NCBI GenBank assembly: GCA_013397935.1
Contig: VZRN01002190.1
Location: forward strand, 2,077,260 to 2,141,259
Direction of reading: 5' to 3'
DNA from: Dasyornis broadbenti
Lineage: Eukaryota > Chordata > Aves > Passeriformes > Dasyornithidae
Length of the DNA stretch: 64,000 nucleotides
Shown here: positions 37,779-50,600 of the stretch, one piece after another
Numbering within the stretch: position 1 is the stretch's first letter
How the letters are laid out: the number at the start of each line of letters is the position of its first letter
Translations under genes and position numbers: made by a program
The notes under the pieces: generated by a model
Database searches by the model: none
Seen by the model: only the letters and a program-made list of their open reading frames with translations
What the model was told of the DNA's origin: nothing

Positions 37779-40700
37779 CCAAAAAGGGCACCTAGAATAA
37801 CTTTTACATTTAAAAGTCTGCACTCCAGTTTCAAAGGGAGCACTGTACCATCACATATTACCAATCACCTTAAAAATAAGAAAAAGAGACCCAACCAAGC
37901 CCAAGTAGTAAAAAAACCCAAAAAACCCAACAAGACCATGTCACATTTGATGAGCAGATAAAGGCTGGAAAGAGCATTGTCATTTGGCAATATGGTATAT
38001 TCAAAAAGTAGGAACGATATGCGCTTTTCCTGAATAGAATAAATAGTTTATTAGAGATGATGTCTGTTAGGATATGTTGGCCAACTCCGTCTGCAGAAAG
38101 ACCTGTAAGTTATCACCTGAAAGTTCTCCAGGACTTAATATTTTGATAGAATGAATAACAGAAAATTAAACTGCTTTTCTGTCATCGGACAAAGAGGAAA
38201 TCCTCTCTGGACCATTTTTCCATGATTGATTAGGAAGAAAGGCCAAGTTGTGTAAAAGCACTGATGGTACTACTTGGCCTGAGGAAAATTGCTGTAGGCC
38301 ATTAATAAATGCTAAGCAGGAAAATTAAGAATAGTGAGTACTCTGCAAGAATGCTCTAAATTCATGCATTTTAAGTCTTTACCTTAGAGATTACAGAAGA
38401 GTCCTAATGGATGCAACAGGAAGTTTGAGTAAGCTCAAACTGGAGAACTGTCACAAATAACAGGCTACTGTTCACTTCAGAGTTAATAGACATGTGAAGT
38501 GGTTTTGCACTGTTTCTATTTAAATGGATCAGCAGTAGGACTAAATTATTAATAGTGAGAAATTTTATTCCTTATAAGAGTTTAATGAATTTAAGATCTC
38601 CTCACAGGTGGTCTATTAGTCTATTTTGAGATCCTTTCAAGGAAACCAACCCTACAGGAGGAGGGAGGCTGAGGTTGTCTTTTATGCACAGTCTCAGAGG
38701 AAAGTGTTGGCAAAGCTGGGATTAAACCTTATAAGTTTTCTTTGCTGTCTCATGTGCATCTTACAAAACTCTTTACAACTGTCTCCAGGAGGTAAAGAAT
38801 TCATAGAACTCATTTAGACCAGAAAAACACTGTTAATTGGTGTAGTTAAGAAAACTAAAACAGGGAGTCCTGGCAAGTGAAATAAAAGTACTGAATGATA
38901 AGTATAAACTCTGCATTTTAAAATCCTGTGTAGTAAACCTGAGTTTCAAAGAGGAGATGCCCCCTTTTTCATGTTGCACGGTTGTAGGGAAACAATGATT
39001 TCTGGCCATGCACACTACTAGAAGTGCTATGAAAATTCCAAATTTATCCACTGAAAACATGTAGCAGTACACCTCATGCAAATTATAGCTATAGTGACTC
39101 ATGAAAATAAAAATATAGCAGTAGTGATGGATGAACAGTTGCAGATATGTTCCCATGCATATGCTTTTGAATTGATAATGAGTTTATTGTGGCTACACGT
39201 CCTTGTGGTCCTTCTCCATTAATATTTGAATGCAGTGAGTTTCACAGCTGTCATTGTTTATGGAAAGTACTATTTAGATCAGTGTGAGACATTATAGTCT
39301 TGGAGGGAGGATGGTGTTCCATTAGCATTTGCCATCAGAAAGCAGGAGCGTGTCACGGCACGTTGCTGTTTTAGTTTAAACTAGACGAGCACAGAACTTT
39401 TTATTTTCTAGAAAGAATCAAGTGAACTGCTGAATGTAATGTTACACAATGAAAGGTTGGACTGGAATGCCGATGTTGTTCCTAGAAAAGTTTAAATATG
39501 TAAGTGTATGTGATGAACAGACATAAAACTTGGTATTTAAGTAGGCTGCTTTCTTGCATAATTGTGTCATTGAGTTCTGAAGTAGTGTTGCCATAGCACA
39601 TTGCTATACGTTCTTTGCTAATATTATAAATGTGTGGTTTTTATAGCTCACATCATTCTAAAAAGATGTCTTGTTTTAAACTGGACATTTCTGGAAGGCT
39701 GAGCTTGAAGAAAATTGACTAAAATATCTGGTGAAATATTGGTGCTTATTCTTTTACAGACATGGCAGTAAATTTTTCTGATTTGTAAACACTTTTGAAG
39801 AACATTGAGTTTTGATTTGAACATTTGTTAGTAAAACAATAATTCTTTAGCGTTGATTTAATGGCTAGTTTAAATCGCTATATTTGACTGTTTTGCACAT
39901 GAAAAATACTGTAGGTGTGTAACTGTTGTGAATGAACACATGGGAAGTACAAACGGTCTTGACTTATGAGTCTCTTCTTATGAGACCTATATTTCAAAAG
40001 TGCAGGAGTTGCACTAGTTCTCATCAGTCCATCTATAGTTTCTTGCCTTTTTTTTTTTGATACCTCTTGGTCTGACTTCCTAATCTATTGTTGCAAGAAA
40101 AGCCAATACACAAATCCCATGGACATCTCTATCCATACATTTATGGCTTCTAAATTGCTGTTCCTTAACTGATAACTTTTCTTTTCTTCAAACCACCCAG
40201 GCAGAGGTAATGCCAGTGGAAATCAAGAGTCATTCTTCCAATGTCATGAGTTAATACATTGCCATGAAACTTGTTTGGTAGTAGCAAGCCCCTCGGTGCT
40301 CAGAGGTGTAAGATCCTGCAGAAGTGTTGAGGCAGAGCAGGTGCTGCCACCTTTGAAACAAAATGATTAGAAGTGTCAGCTAGCTCTTTTCTTGACTGAC
40401 TTAAACAATTGCTATCAAAATTATTATAGTCATGCTGAATTCAGTCATTTTGTGCTCTATATACTAACACCAGTGATGGGATAGAGGAGATGGTGTTTTA
40501 TATGCAGTTGGAATCTGCTAGTCATTTGTCTCCCATGCTGTTATTTCCAGTAATATTCTTCATGTTGAAGCTTGTTGCAAATGTCTGAAGTACTACGGAG
40601 AGGGGAAGAAATTCTCATTGCAGCACTCTCCATGGTTTTTTTTTTTTTGAGTGACAGGTTGCTTAACTTCTCTCTGCTTCAGTGTTTCCCCATATGGTAT

Positions 40701-41172
40701 AAATGAGTATTGTCTGTGTATCTTGGATTCTTCTATGGCTTGCATCACTGAAGTATCTGAGTGCCTCCCAGTCTTGGATGCATTTGATCTCACAGCGCCC
40801 CAGGATATGGGAGACGTATGGTTAATCCCATTTTACAGAATTTTAAAGAAATCGTGTGGTAGAGCAGATTTTCCAGGTTAGTGTTTGTTATGAGACATTT
40901 TTCTCTCTAACCACATATAATACCCAGAAAAGGTGGAGGATCCTGAAAGCAACATTTGCTTCTTTTATTATCCTCCTAATTGAAGGAGTCAATTGGGTAT
41001 CTGAGTTTGCCAAATAACTACTGCTTCTCTCAGCCAAGGCAGGTCCTGCTTATATTATAACCAGGACAATCTTTCAGGAAATATGCCGTGACACTGACTA
41101 CACCACTGGTATTTCTTAGTAAGCTGCAGGCATTTCTAATCAAATTAGAGCCGAGTGGCTAAAATGGCTCTT
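37779..41172. other. Non-coding stretch, no gene recognised
   Basis: It begins with an A/C-rich stretch (about 37875-37935) with ACCCAA and AAAAAACCC patterns, the complement of the G/T tracts elsewhere. Poly-T runs lie at 40048-40058 and 40636-40648. No exon or RNA gene is supported; open frames do not exceed about 107 codons. Confidence 0.6.
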
Positions 41173-41625
41173 CACACAGAATCACAGAATGGGTCAGGTT
41201 GGAAGAGACCACAGTGGGGTCATCTGGTCCAGTATCCCTGCTCAAACAAAGCCATCCTAGAGCACATGCCACAGGATTGTGTCCAGATAGTTCTGGAATA
41301 TCTCCAGTGAGTGAGACTCCATAGCCTCCAGTACAGTCACCAGCAGAGTAAAGAAGTTTGTCATATTCAGGCAGAACTTCCTGTGCACCGGTTTCTGGCT
41401 GTTGCCTCTTGTCCTATTGCTTGGTACCACCAAGAAGAGCCTGGCTTCATCCTCTTGGCACCCACCCTTTAGATATTTATGTACTTTGGTGAGGTCCTCT
41501 CTCAGTCATCTGTTCTCAAAACTGAACAGGCCCAGCTCCCTCAGCTATTTTCGTAAGACAGATGCCGCAGTCCCGAGTACCTCCAGTAACGGAGCCACTG
41601 CATTTCCTGGGCTAAAGTAGACCAA
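41173..41625 (-). mobile_element. CR1 LINE 3' fragment, minus strand
   Basis: The element starts at its 3' end with the CR1-typical CACAGAATCACAGAATGGG and GGTTGGAAGAGACC. Minus-strand translation of about 41400-41475 gives KGGCQEDEARLFLVVPSNRT, the conserved end of CR1 ORF2. Similarity fades after about 41590, so the 5' truncation point is approximate. The 3' sequence differs from the copies at 37438 and 60343, indicating a different CR1 subfamily. The copy lacks the RT catalytic core and is inactive. Confidence 0.92.
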
Positions 41626-44600
41626 GACCAGGGAATGAACATGACCTTTCTTTGTATCTGGGATATGGTGCCCAGTGTAAGGATGGGAATATGACCAGGT
41701 TTTTGGTAATATTTAAAAGATACTCAGTCTTGTGTTCAACATTAGTTTGATAATAGCATATACCACAAGTAGAATAAAGTAAATGTCTTGAATTTGTTAT
41801 GCAATACTGACATATTCTGCTGCACCAGAGGGTGTCACGTGTCAGTGTTACAAACCTACAGGAAAGATTGCTGTCTTTGTGGTTGAAGCTGATGCCTTTC
41901 TTTCCCAAATTATCTTGGGGGATGTGTACATGGGAATGAGCTTGCCCTCATTCTCATAGCAAGCTGTGAAACAGCTGGGAGGAAGAAGCCTCAAGGAAAG
42001 CAAGGGCTGTCCTGAGAAGTATTGGAGATGCTCCCAGTTTTGTGGGGAAACAGGATCCAACTCGAGCTGAGCCTTGCAGATCTATTTTTTGTCTTTAATC
42101 AGCAGATTACTAGGGTAAACACATTTGTTTCAGGGACACTGCAAGACAGGACAAAATTCTAGTGCTAGCTATGATCAAATGGCTTCCCAAAATCTGTGTA
42201 CAAAATGGTCATTGGAAAGCAGAGTTCTTAATTCAGTATCACCAATGTCTTTTATTTCTTTAAAGCATGGGAATAATTCAGAACAACAGCCCTCCACATT
42301 TGTTCCTCTTTTCTTCAGCTCTCTGCCAGCTGTCTCATCAGGCAACAGGTACTGCGACTTGCTCTTTTTGGGACACGTGTACTTTTTGAAGATACCTATG
42401 CTTTCTTTCCGTGCTTCAGATTTGCCCTCAAAATTGCAATTGGTCAAACTATTTGCCTGCTTGGGGTATGCTTGCATTTGCAGGGGCTATTTGCTTTGTG
42501 TTAGTGCAGAACATTCTGATATATGAGTTTGTATAAACATGCTTCTTTTGTTTTGTGTTTTCTAAAGCCTAAGGGAGATTTGGAATTGCCCAGTATATAG
42601 TACTTAAGGCTTATGTCTGTTACTGTTGCATTGCCCAAAGTGTATCCAAAAAAAGTTCAGGGATTGCTATTTCTGTTCTTGCTCAGGGTGACACGCAAAC
42701 ACATCTGCGCCTTCTGTGGTGTCTGTGCGGGGTGATCCCAGGGCATGGAAGGATGAGTTTTTTCAAGGCCCCAATTTATTCTGGAGGCTTTTCAGTGTGT
42801 ATGCTGTGAGCTGGTGCTCAGCCGTCATTTCTTCCCGCCTGCTAGAGCCAAGGACAAAGTCCTATCTCTCAATACATTAAACCTATCAATGTTTGACATA
42901 AGCAACCAAAAGATTGATGAATGGAATGTGAAGCAGCTGGTTTTTAGGGTGTGTTATTTTGTTATTGATAGGCCACCACTTTTTAAACAACAAAACCTGT
43001 TTCAAAGGTGTCTGTTCAGTGGTTATTTAAGGTATTTTAAAAAAGAAAAGCAAGTTCTGTCATGAACACCCATAGTGACTTGTCCTGTGAATGACTAGTT
43101 CTGTGCAAATACATAGATTTCCCTCATTAATTGCTTCTAATGGAAGTACTAGAAGGAGATTTGATACATGCATTTTCAGTAGTTTTATAAAAACATCTTT
43201 TCAGCAACAGTTAGAGCATTTGAAAGTCAGGTATCCAGTGTTCTGCTCTGAAGCATGACAGGACACTTGTCAGTATTTACCTGGGATTATAGCCAGAGCT
43301 CTGGGCATGGAAGGATTATTCTTAGATGCTGTAGAGTTTCTCTGTTGATCTGGATCCTACTGCTTACTCTGCAGAAATGAATACTTGACCACCTTCTAAG
43401 TGTCTGCAACTGGTTCCCCTCTTTCTAACTCGTGCTCTCACTTGTGTTATTTCCTCTGCCTCCTTTTACAGAGAAGGCAGCCCGCTTCAGCTGAAATTCT
43501 GCAAAAATCTCCTTTCCTTCATAAAAGGCCTTCTTAAATCACAGCCTAGGGGTTTTTTTATACCTGGAATGGTGTTTTCAGCCATCTGCCTTTTTATAAA
43601 CCTTATATTTTCTAATGATTTTTATGTTCTGTTTTTATCTGAAGTAGTGCAAAGGGCTGAAATTGTGGGACTACTGATGAACATATCAGAGGAGGCTGTT
43701 CTTGACTATCAAATTTCTTTAAATATCTGCTCTTACAACTGGCAATAATTAATAATTAGGAAGGAGAAAATCTATTTTCTAATTATTTATTTGGCAGGAA
43801 GCTTTTTCTAGGCAAATAAGTAAATACCAAAGGAACAGTGGGTTGAAAAATATTGTGCAAAGTTTATAAACAAATTATGTTAAGATAAAAAAAAAAAAAT
43901 CCAGAGTGTGGGCTCTTGGCTCTTGATTAATGTATTTTTCTGGTGTTTTGCTGGACAGGATCACTCAGTTACACCATGCTGAGTATAAAACCCTTCTAAG
44001 GCTTCGTGCATCTGTTTCTGGAGCTCTTTCACCCAAGATATGTTTTTATTTAAAAATCTTGATGTGTATCAGTAAGTGCAATGGGCAAGTAGGTCTTGGC
44101 ATAACATTAAGGTCTTTGGAAATATACCAGAGAAGATTTTGGTCCCAGCATCTCTTCTCTTGCAGATGACCACCCAAGTGCAGTAGCAGTGTATTCATAA
44201 GCATGGATGTTTGTTTTCATCTGTTTTTTAGGGTAAGCTCAGCACTTGTTGAACTCACATATCTACTGTGTGACAGATGGGGCAAAAGCTCTGTATTTAA
44301 AAATGGTGTAGGACATGAAGAAAGATTACATCCTGGTTCATAACACAGGGCAAACCAAATCCTGTTCTCTAACATTTCAAGAGAAAGAGAGTTGTTGCTT
44401 TTTTTAAAGTTCCAGAACTATTATTTGAAACTTACACATAGTTGTGGCCCTTAGAATCATCAGACATGGAGTTCATATGCAAAGATTTCTATATAGTTTT
44501 GCTTTAATCCACAGATTTTGTATTTTGTCTCTAGATTCTAGAGTGCAACAAGAACCCACATTGTGTCAAAAATAATCAGGATTAAACCTCAGGGAAAGAA

Positions 44601-47600
44601 GAGACTCCAGTGACTAAATCAGGATGCCATAATTACATATGGCAAATACATATGTGTAGTAGGTTTTTGGTTTTGGAATGCAGAATCTGGTGGCAAGTAT
44701 AACACAGTGGTTATTTATCAGTGCTAGCTCCAAATACTCTGTTAGACTTACATCCCACATTAAAGTAACTTGTAGATTTGCATTTTCAGTGTGTTTTGAG
44801 TGTTTGTTTCAGTTCTTTAACAGTGCAGTGATTCAGCTATCCTGAAATAACACATGGATAACAGCTGTAGGAAATCATGCAAAAATTTTATTAAGCACTA
44901 GACTCTGAAATTGCCTTTTTCCACTACAAATGCACTGACATCTGGGTCATATCTTCTGGTTAATTCCAATGTGCCTGACAGTGTAACACACGAACAAACA
45001 AGGAAAACAACACAGAATGCACAAAAGAAGGAAATAGCAAATCAGTGTTCCTTGTGTTTCAGATAATGTACTCCAGAATATCTTTCAGATTTTCCTACTA
45101 AATCAATCTGAAGTTCTGAATTCTAGAGGGGATGACTACAGACAGTCACTATGACAGAGCTGGCTACCGCTATAATGAAGTTCTGAGATTTGTTATTTTC
45201 TACCAGTCAAAATTACAGAAAGCTGTGTCCAGAAGGTAGAAGCAGGTGTCCTCCACAGGTCCTGTTACTGAGCAGTGAAAAGAAAAGGGATCAGAAACCA
45301 TTCTCAAGTTTTCTGCAGGCTTTTACAGTGAGAGATGGTCATAATTTCAAGCAGACTATAACAGACAGCAACAGAAGTGCCAGCTGTGTAATGATTGACT
45401 GTCTGGATAGCCTAAAATTTATATCTATGCAATTTTCTTTTTCTTTGTAAAATTGAGATTTGTATATCCACATCAGGCATAAGTTTTTGAATACTAGTCT
45501 GTCTTTTAATTCACAGAGGTTAACATGAGAAAAATGTCAGGGTCCTTAGAAGTGAAAAAATACTGCAATAAAATATGCAGTCTTTCTTTAGCTGGTAGTT
45601 TAATATGTATAATGTTTCATTTGTTACAAAACATATTTATTACAGACTTCAAATTATCAATGATAGCTCGGTAGTATAAACCTGTGGTGAGAGATATTCC
45701 TTGTAATATTAGCATAAATTCTTCAGTTCCAAGTGAGATTAAAATGAGGCTAGATAAAAATAATACCTATAGAAGACAGGGCTGGGAATAATTTATCTGG
45801 TCCATCTACCTGATCTCAAGGCAGGCTTATTTATTTTCTGCAGTTATTCCTACATCCTGTCCCCAGAGACTTCCATGACTGGGATTCCTAAACATTACTA
45901 GACAATGCATACTATACTTACTCACAGCGTTTTGGGGGTTTTTTGACACTTGATCTATTTTTCTTGCTAGTGTTTTAGGCTACTGTTCCCAATGAACATG
46001 GAAAAATAGTTTTATCATTATACATTGCAGCAACTGTTAATTTGCCAGATGACTGTTATTCTGTCTCTCCTCTGCTTTGTCCAGCAACTGGACCCTGATT
46101 TTTTCTGTCTTTCCTCTTAGCTCATACTGTCTAAGCTTGTAATTATTTTTCTGTTCTACTCTGGACTTAACCAGTTGGTCATGAAATGTGGCTTTCAGAA
46201 AAAGGGCACAAACCTCCAAACTGAATCGTGGAAATATTCTTGTAGTTGCTGTTTGCACCACCTTCCTGATTGTTCATTGCAGTGAGATCTGCTCTTCGGT
46301 GCTCTGATGGCATTGGTCACTTTGCTAGCACCATTAAGTCCAGCATGTGTTTTTCAAAGCTGTTGCCAGGCAGTCATTCCCCTGCTTAGCTAAAAGTATG
46401 TCCCTAGTATGACCTAAGCATCATATTAGATTACTTTTGTTGCAAAACCTCTTCTTACCCCTTTTTTTTATTCTTGCTATTTATATGGCAAAGTCAACAA
46501 AGGAAGAAGAGAGGGAGTGAGTAAAGACCCATATGAGCAAGTTACCGCAAAGCAGCTTGTTGTTCTTGCACATTCTTGCATGTTCCTCAGGGAATGTTCA
46601 GGTCCACACGCATCTCAGGACGTTGGGGTAAAAGCATGCTTTTTACCAGAGAGATTATTTTCAGTAAAGGACCAACTAGCTGCGTTGAAGTTTTATGGAG
46701 TGAGAACTTGCAAAGGGGTAGCAAAACAGATGACAGATAGTAATGTGTTCCTGTATTGCTACTTTAGTTTCATCCTGAATGATAAGAATAAATAACCACA
46801 TTTAAATATGAAGGCCTTTATAAGCATACCTTATAATGGAGTGGAAAAGTCTCCTAACTGAAACTAGAAATTGTAATGCTGAATTTAAAATTGTGAATAA
46901 TTTTTATTCTTTCTATTTATTAGTGATACTTTTTGAGCCAACTGACTTCAGAACACTTAGAAATTTTCTGGCAGTAAGGAAATAGACTCTTTCTATTTTT
47001 AATAATCCAGTTGAAATTTTTAGACATCCAGTTAAAATTACTTGGAGATGAATACATAGTCATGTTCTAGAAAGTCATATTTGAGCTAAATCTCATTTTA
47101 AGGATATTTTTTCCTTATGTGCAAAAGAAATTCATAACCCTTTTTAAAAAGGGTGAGAGGGGAAAGGGAGAAGAGACATCCACTTGACTACCCCGAAGCT
47201 CCATACAGTAAAATTGCAGGGATGGCTACAGACAGATCTTCCCACACAAGACACATTTACATGTTCCCTGTATGCACAAAGGCTATTTCAAGTGAGGAAA
47301 GGAATTTGGTTTTGAGCACTTGATGTGATCTCTAAAGAGGCTTCATATCTCTGCTCAAAGTCCTACTTTGCAGATTTTTTCAGTGAAAAATATTTTTTGG
47401 TACTTGTAATGCCACCAGGTTCAGCTGCCTGCAAGCTTCTTCTCACAATAGGTAACTCAGAAGTGCTCATGAAACTCATCAGTTCTACTCATACTCCATA
47501 TTTCATGGTGTCAGTGCACACACAGACATTCTGGAAATGCCATTATTTTCTGCCCATGTGTGGGTTTAATGGGATTTCTGAATAGTTCAAGAGCTCATTT

Positions 47601-50600
47601 TTTCCAGCATACTGAGAGAAACATGTACTCGTTCACACAGTGGCTCTGGATTTCTTAACCCGAGCTTTTGCATTTGTTCATCATCTATGGATGTGCAGTA
47701 TGAAGCATTGGACAGTATCTATGGAGAGAATAAGAATATCCTTTAATCGAGTAAAACGTCAATAAAACACATTTTTAAAATGAGCCTGAAGGCACGAGCT
47801 ATTTTTCATAAGTTCAGCTCTTTCTTTTTCAGTCTTCTTTTCTCTCCAGTCAGGTTTTGTTATTAAGCACTGTGGCTTTTAATCAAAGCCCACAGTTACC
47901 CAGAGTACATTTTTATGCTGGCTCTGCCCCAAGTGCAGGCTGCCGAGGCTGCACATCGACAGAGAGCCCAGAGAAGCGTTCCTCAACTTGGACCTTTTGT
48001 CCCAGCTTGCTTCCTGTTGACCGGCAAGTGGCCCTTTGCCTGGCTTCTTGTCAGGTTGTTCACACAGAAGAGAGTTCAATGTTTCTAAGGGCAGCGAAAT
48101 CTTGAAGCAGATTAAAACTAGTTTGTGATGCTCTTGGAGCAGGAATACCAGCTTTTCTCTTTGTGGGTTTGCTAAAGGGCAAAGGCCACAAGGATGAGAT
48201 AGAGTGGTTTGGTATGCTGGGGTGTAATTACACTCCTGCTAGGGAAGAACAGCACAAGATATTTACTGGCTGACTGTTCTCCTTAATGGCAGTGTTGAAT
48301 CTCTGACCATGTGTAAAGCCTCGTGAAAATGTACTATTACTTGTTAGAATACAATTTTAATACAGTTGCTGCAGCTCTGTTACAATATGTCCAGCCTAAG
48401 CATGGCCTTCAGTAGCTGGAGGAAAGAACTGTATTTGGATATGTCCTTTAGTGCAAAGCCTGTAGTATGATATGTTTGTCATATTATCTGTAACATCTCA
48501 CTGTCTCGCTCTTTCCCTCTGCTACATGCATGTATCAATATATGCTTATATGCACATATGAATATGTATAATAACTTTAGTGTGTATCACAGGAATAGGT
48601 ATTTAGCTGTAGCTGTAGCAGTGCAGTGGTCAAACAGGGAACCCTGAAAAAGTCATTGGTGCCCCAAAGGTTTTTTCTTCCAGCTATGAGAGCTGGACTG
48701 CAGAAAGTCATTGCTACTCCCTGGGAGCATTATAGGCTTTGCCTTGCTGTCTTAGTGCTTATGGCAGGGAGGAAAAGTATTGTAGTGAAAACCTCTCTGC
48801 TCAGGTGATCCTGTGTGTATCCAATCCTTCAGTCACACCAGTATTTTACTGCTGTCCTGATCTACTGGGAATTGGTATGAATAGGAGATTCCTTAACTAC
48901 CTGGCCTGAAGGATGATTCAAGAGAGTAAAATGAAGGCTTACATAAATAAAGAAAAGGAAGATGAGGCTGGCCATCCAAACCCCACTTTTGATGAGCAGG
49001 CTTGTGTCACAGGCTGCCAAGGGCAGTGGCTGGGCATTGCTGTGGATCACCTCACTGAACACAGCAGGGCGTGGGACACAAATGCCTGTTTATACAGGCA
49101 GGGTGGGAAGAATTAAGCCTTCATTTTCCATGCCAAGAGCTCAGTGTGCTGAATAAAGATCAATCTAGGTCCAAAAGATGTTGAAGAGCTTTTTGTGTAT
49201 CTCTGTGTGTGATTCTGAAGAATGAAAGCTTAACTTTTTCAGTAACTTTTGAGGATACATCCAGGTTAAATTTGGTAGGAAGGAGCATGCTTGTATGAGG
49301 TTTTAATAGGAAGCTGGCTTAGAGCAATACAGAAGTAGGTTATGAGTCCTAGTGTGTGCCTCTCTCTCATTCCTCATTTCTGTGTCTGTGTTCCTGAGGG
49401 ACTCCTTCATATCACGAAGCCCATTTGACTTATGACCTAAGACAGATTTCTTTTCCCAGCTCAACAGAGGTGAAAGGCTAGGGCAGTGTCCCACAACCAA
49501 CCTAGCTTCCACATTTTTTTCCAATATGAAACATTTCAGTACTTGCAGATAATTTTTGACTGTCAACACACTGCTTCTAATGGCTGGAGGATAAGGGGGA
49601 ATTGTGAGGTTAATTAAACATTTGCAAAAAAAAATTATAAATAGTTACTAATACTAAACATTTTTAAAAATTAAGGGGAAAAAGTCTGGTAATATTTCTA
49701 ATTGGAGAATGTCATTAATTGTTCCTATCATTTATCAATATAATTTAATTTATTGCTGGCATTTTTCCACTCTATACATTCCTGGTATTGTTGTATTTTT
49801 TAATAGCATAGCTTTCAAACTATCATAAAAGAAGAGAAGTAATGCTTTATACTTATAGGAACAAACATTGTTAAATATGGAAAATTAAAATTTCCTAACT
49901 TTTTTCTTTTGTTTTTTTTTTTTTAAATTGTGTGTTTGTTCAAAAAAACTTTTCCACTTTGCAAAATGCTTTAATGTTAATAAACAGCTGAGCTTTTTAT
50001 ACGTGGAAAATTATCCCTCTCCCAGATGTTAGGACTCAAGAACCATCTTATTTTTGGAGCCAGACCACTTATCCGTGCATTTATGTTTCTGATTTTCATG
50101 TCATCTTTATGGTTTTGGCATGGGCAGACAGACAAATTAGCATCCTTTAATCCATTTTTTCCCTCGGCTTCCAAGGTTTTAGGTGCTTGAGAATCTCTTT
50201 GAAACCTACATCTTGGTCTGTAAAGTTACGCAGCTTATGGATCACATATAGTAAAAAGGACCAAATTGCCCTAGAAATACATAGAGGTTAAAAAAAGAGA
50301 GGATTGGATTGCAAATGGAAGACAAAAGAAAGCAATATACAAGCTTACTGGAAACTTTTTTTGCTTTGGGCAAGACCAGTGGGCACCAGTGGTGGCTACA
50401 AACTGAGAACGGGGAGGGACTGTTCAGAGTTTGAGTATTAGAGGGCTTTTTCACATTTGTCCTTTTTTGAAGGACTACAAAGGAAACACGATGATATCAC
50501 AAGTGAATGCAGCCTTTAGCTCAGCCACTCTGTCACAGTATTGAAAGGTTGGTATGAAATGGATGAGCAAAGCATACTCACGCTGCTGGCATGAGGGGCA

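Noticed and set aside
40785..40860. Possible second MIR-like piece (AATCCCATTTTACAGA)
   Set aside because: Only one short block matches, without the following GAAACTG-type segment, so chance is sufficient.
43887..43899. Poly-A run as the tail of a processed pseudogene
   Set aside because: No recognisable parent coding sequence lies upstream and no flanking duplication was found.
46040..46340. Pyrimidine-rich stretch suspected to be another ancient CR1 relic
   Set aside because: No ordered series of blocks could be matched to the LINE sequence.
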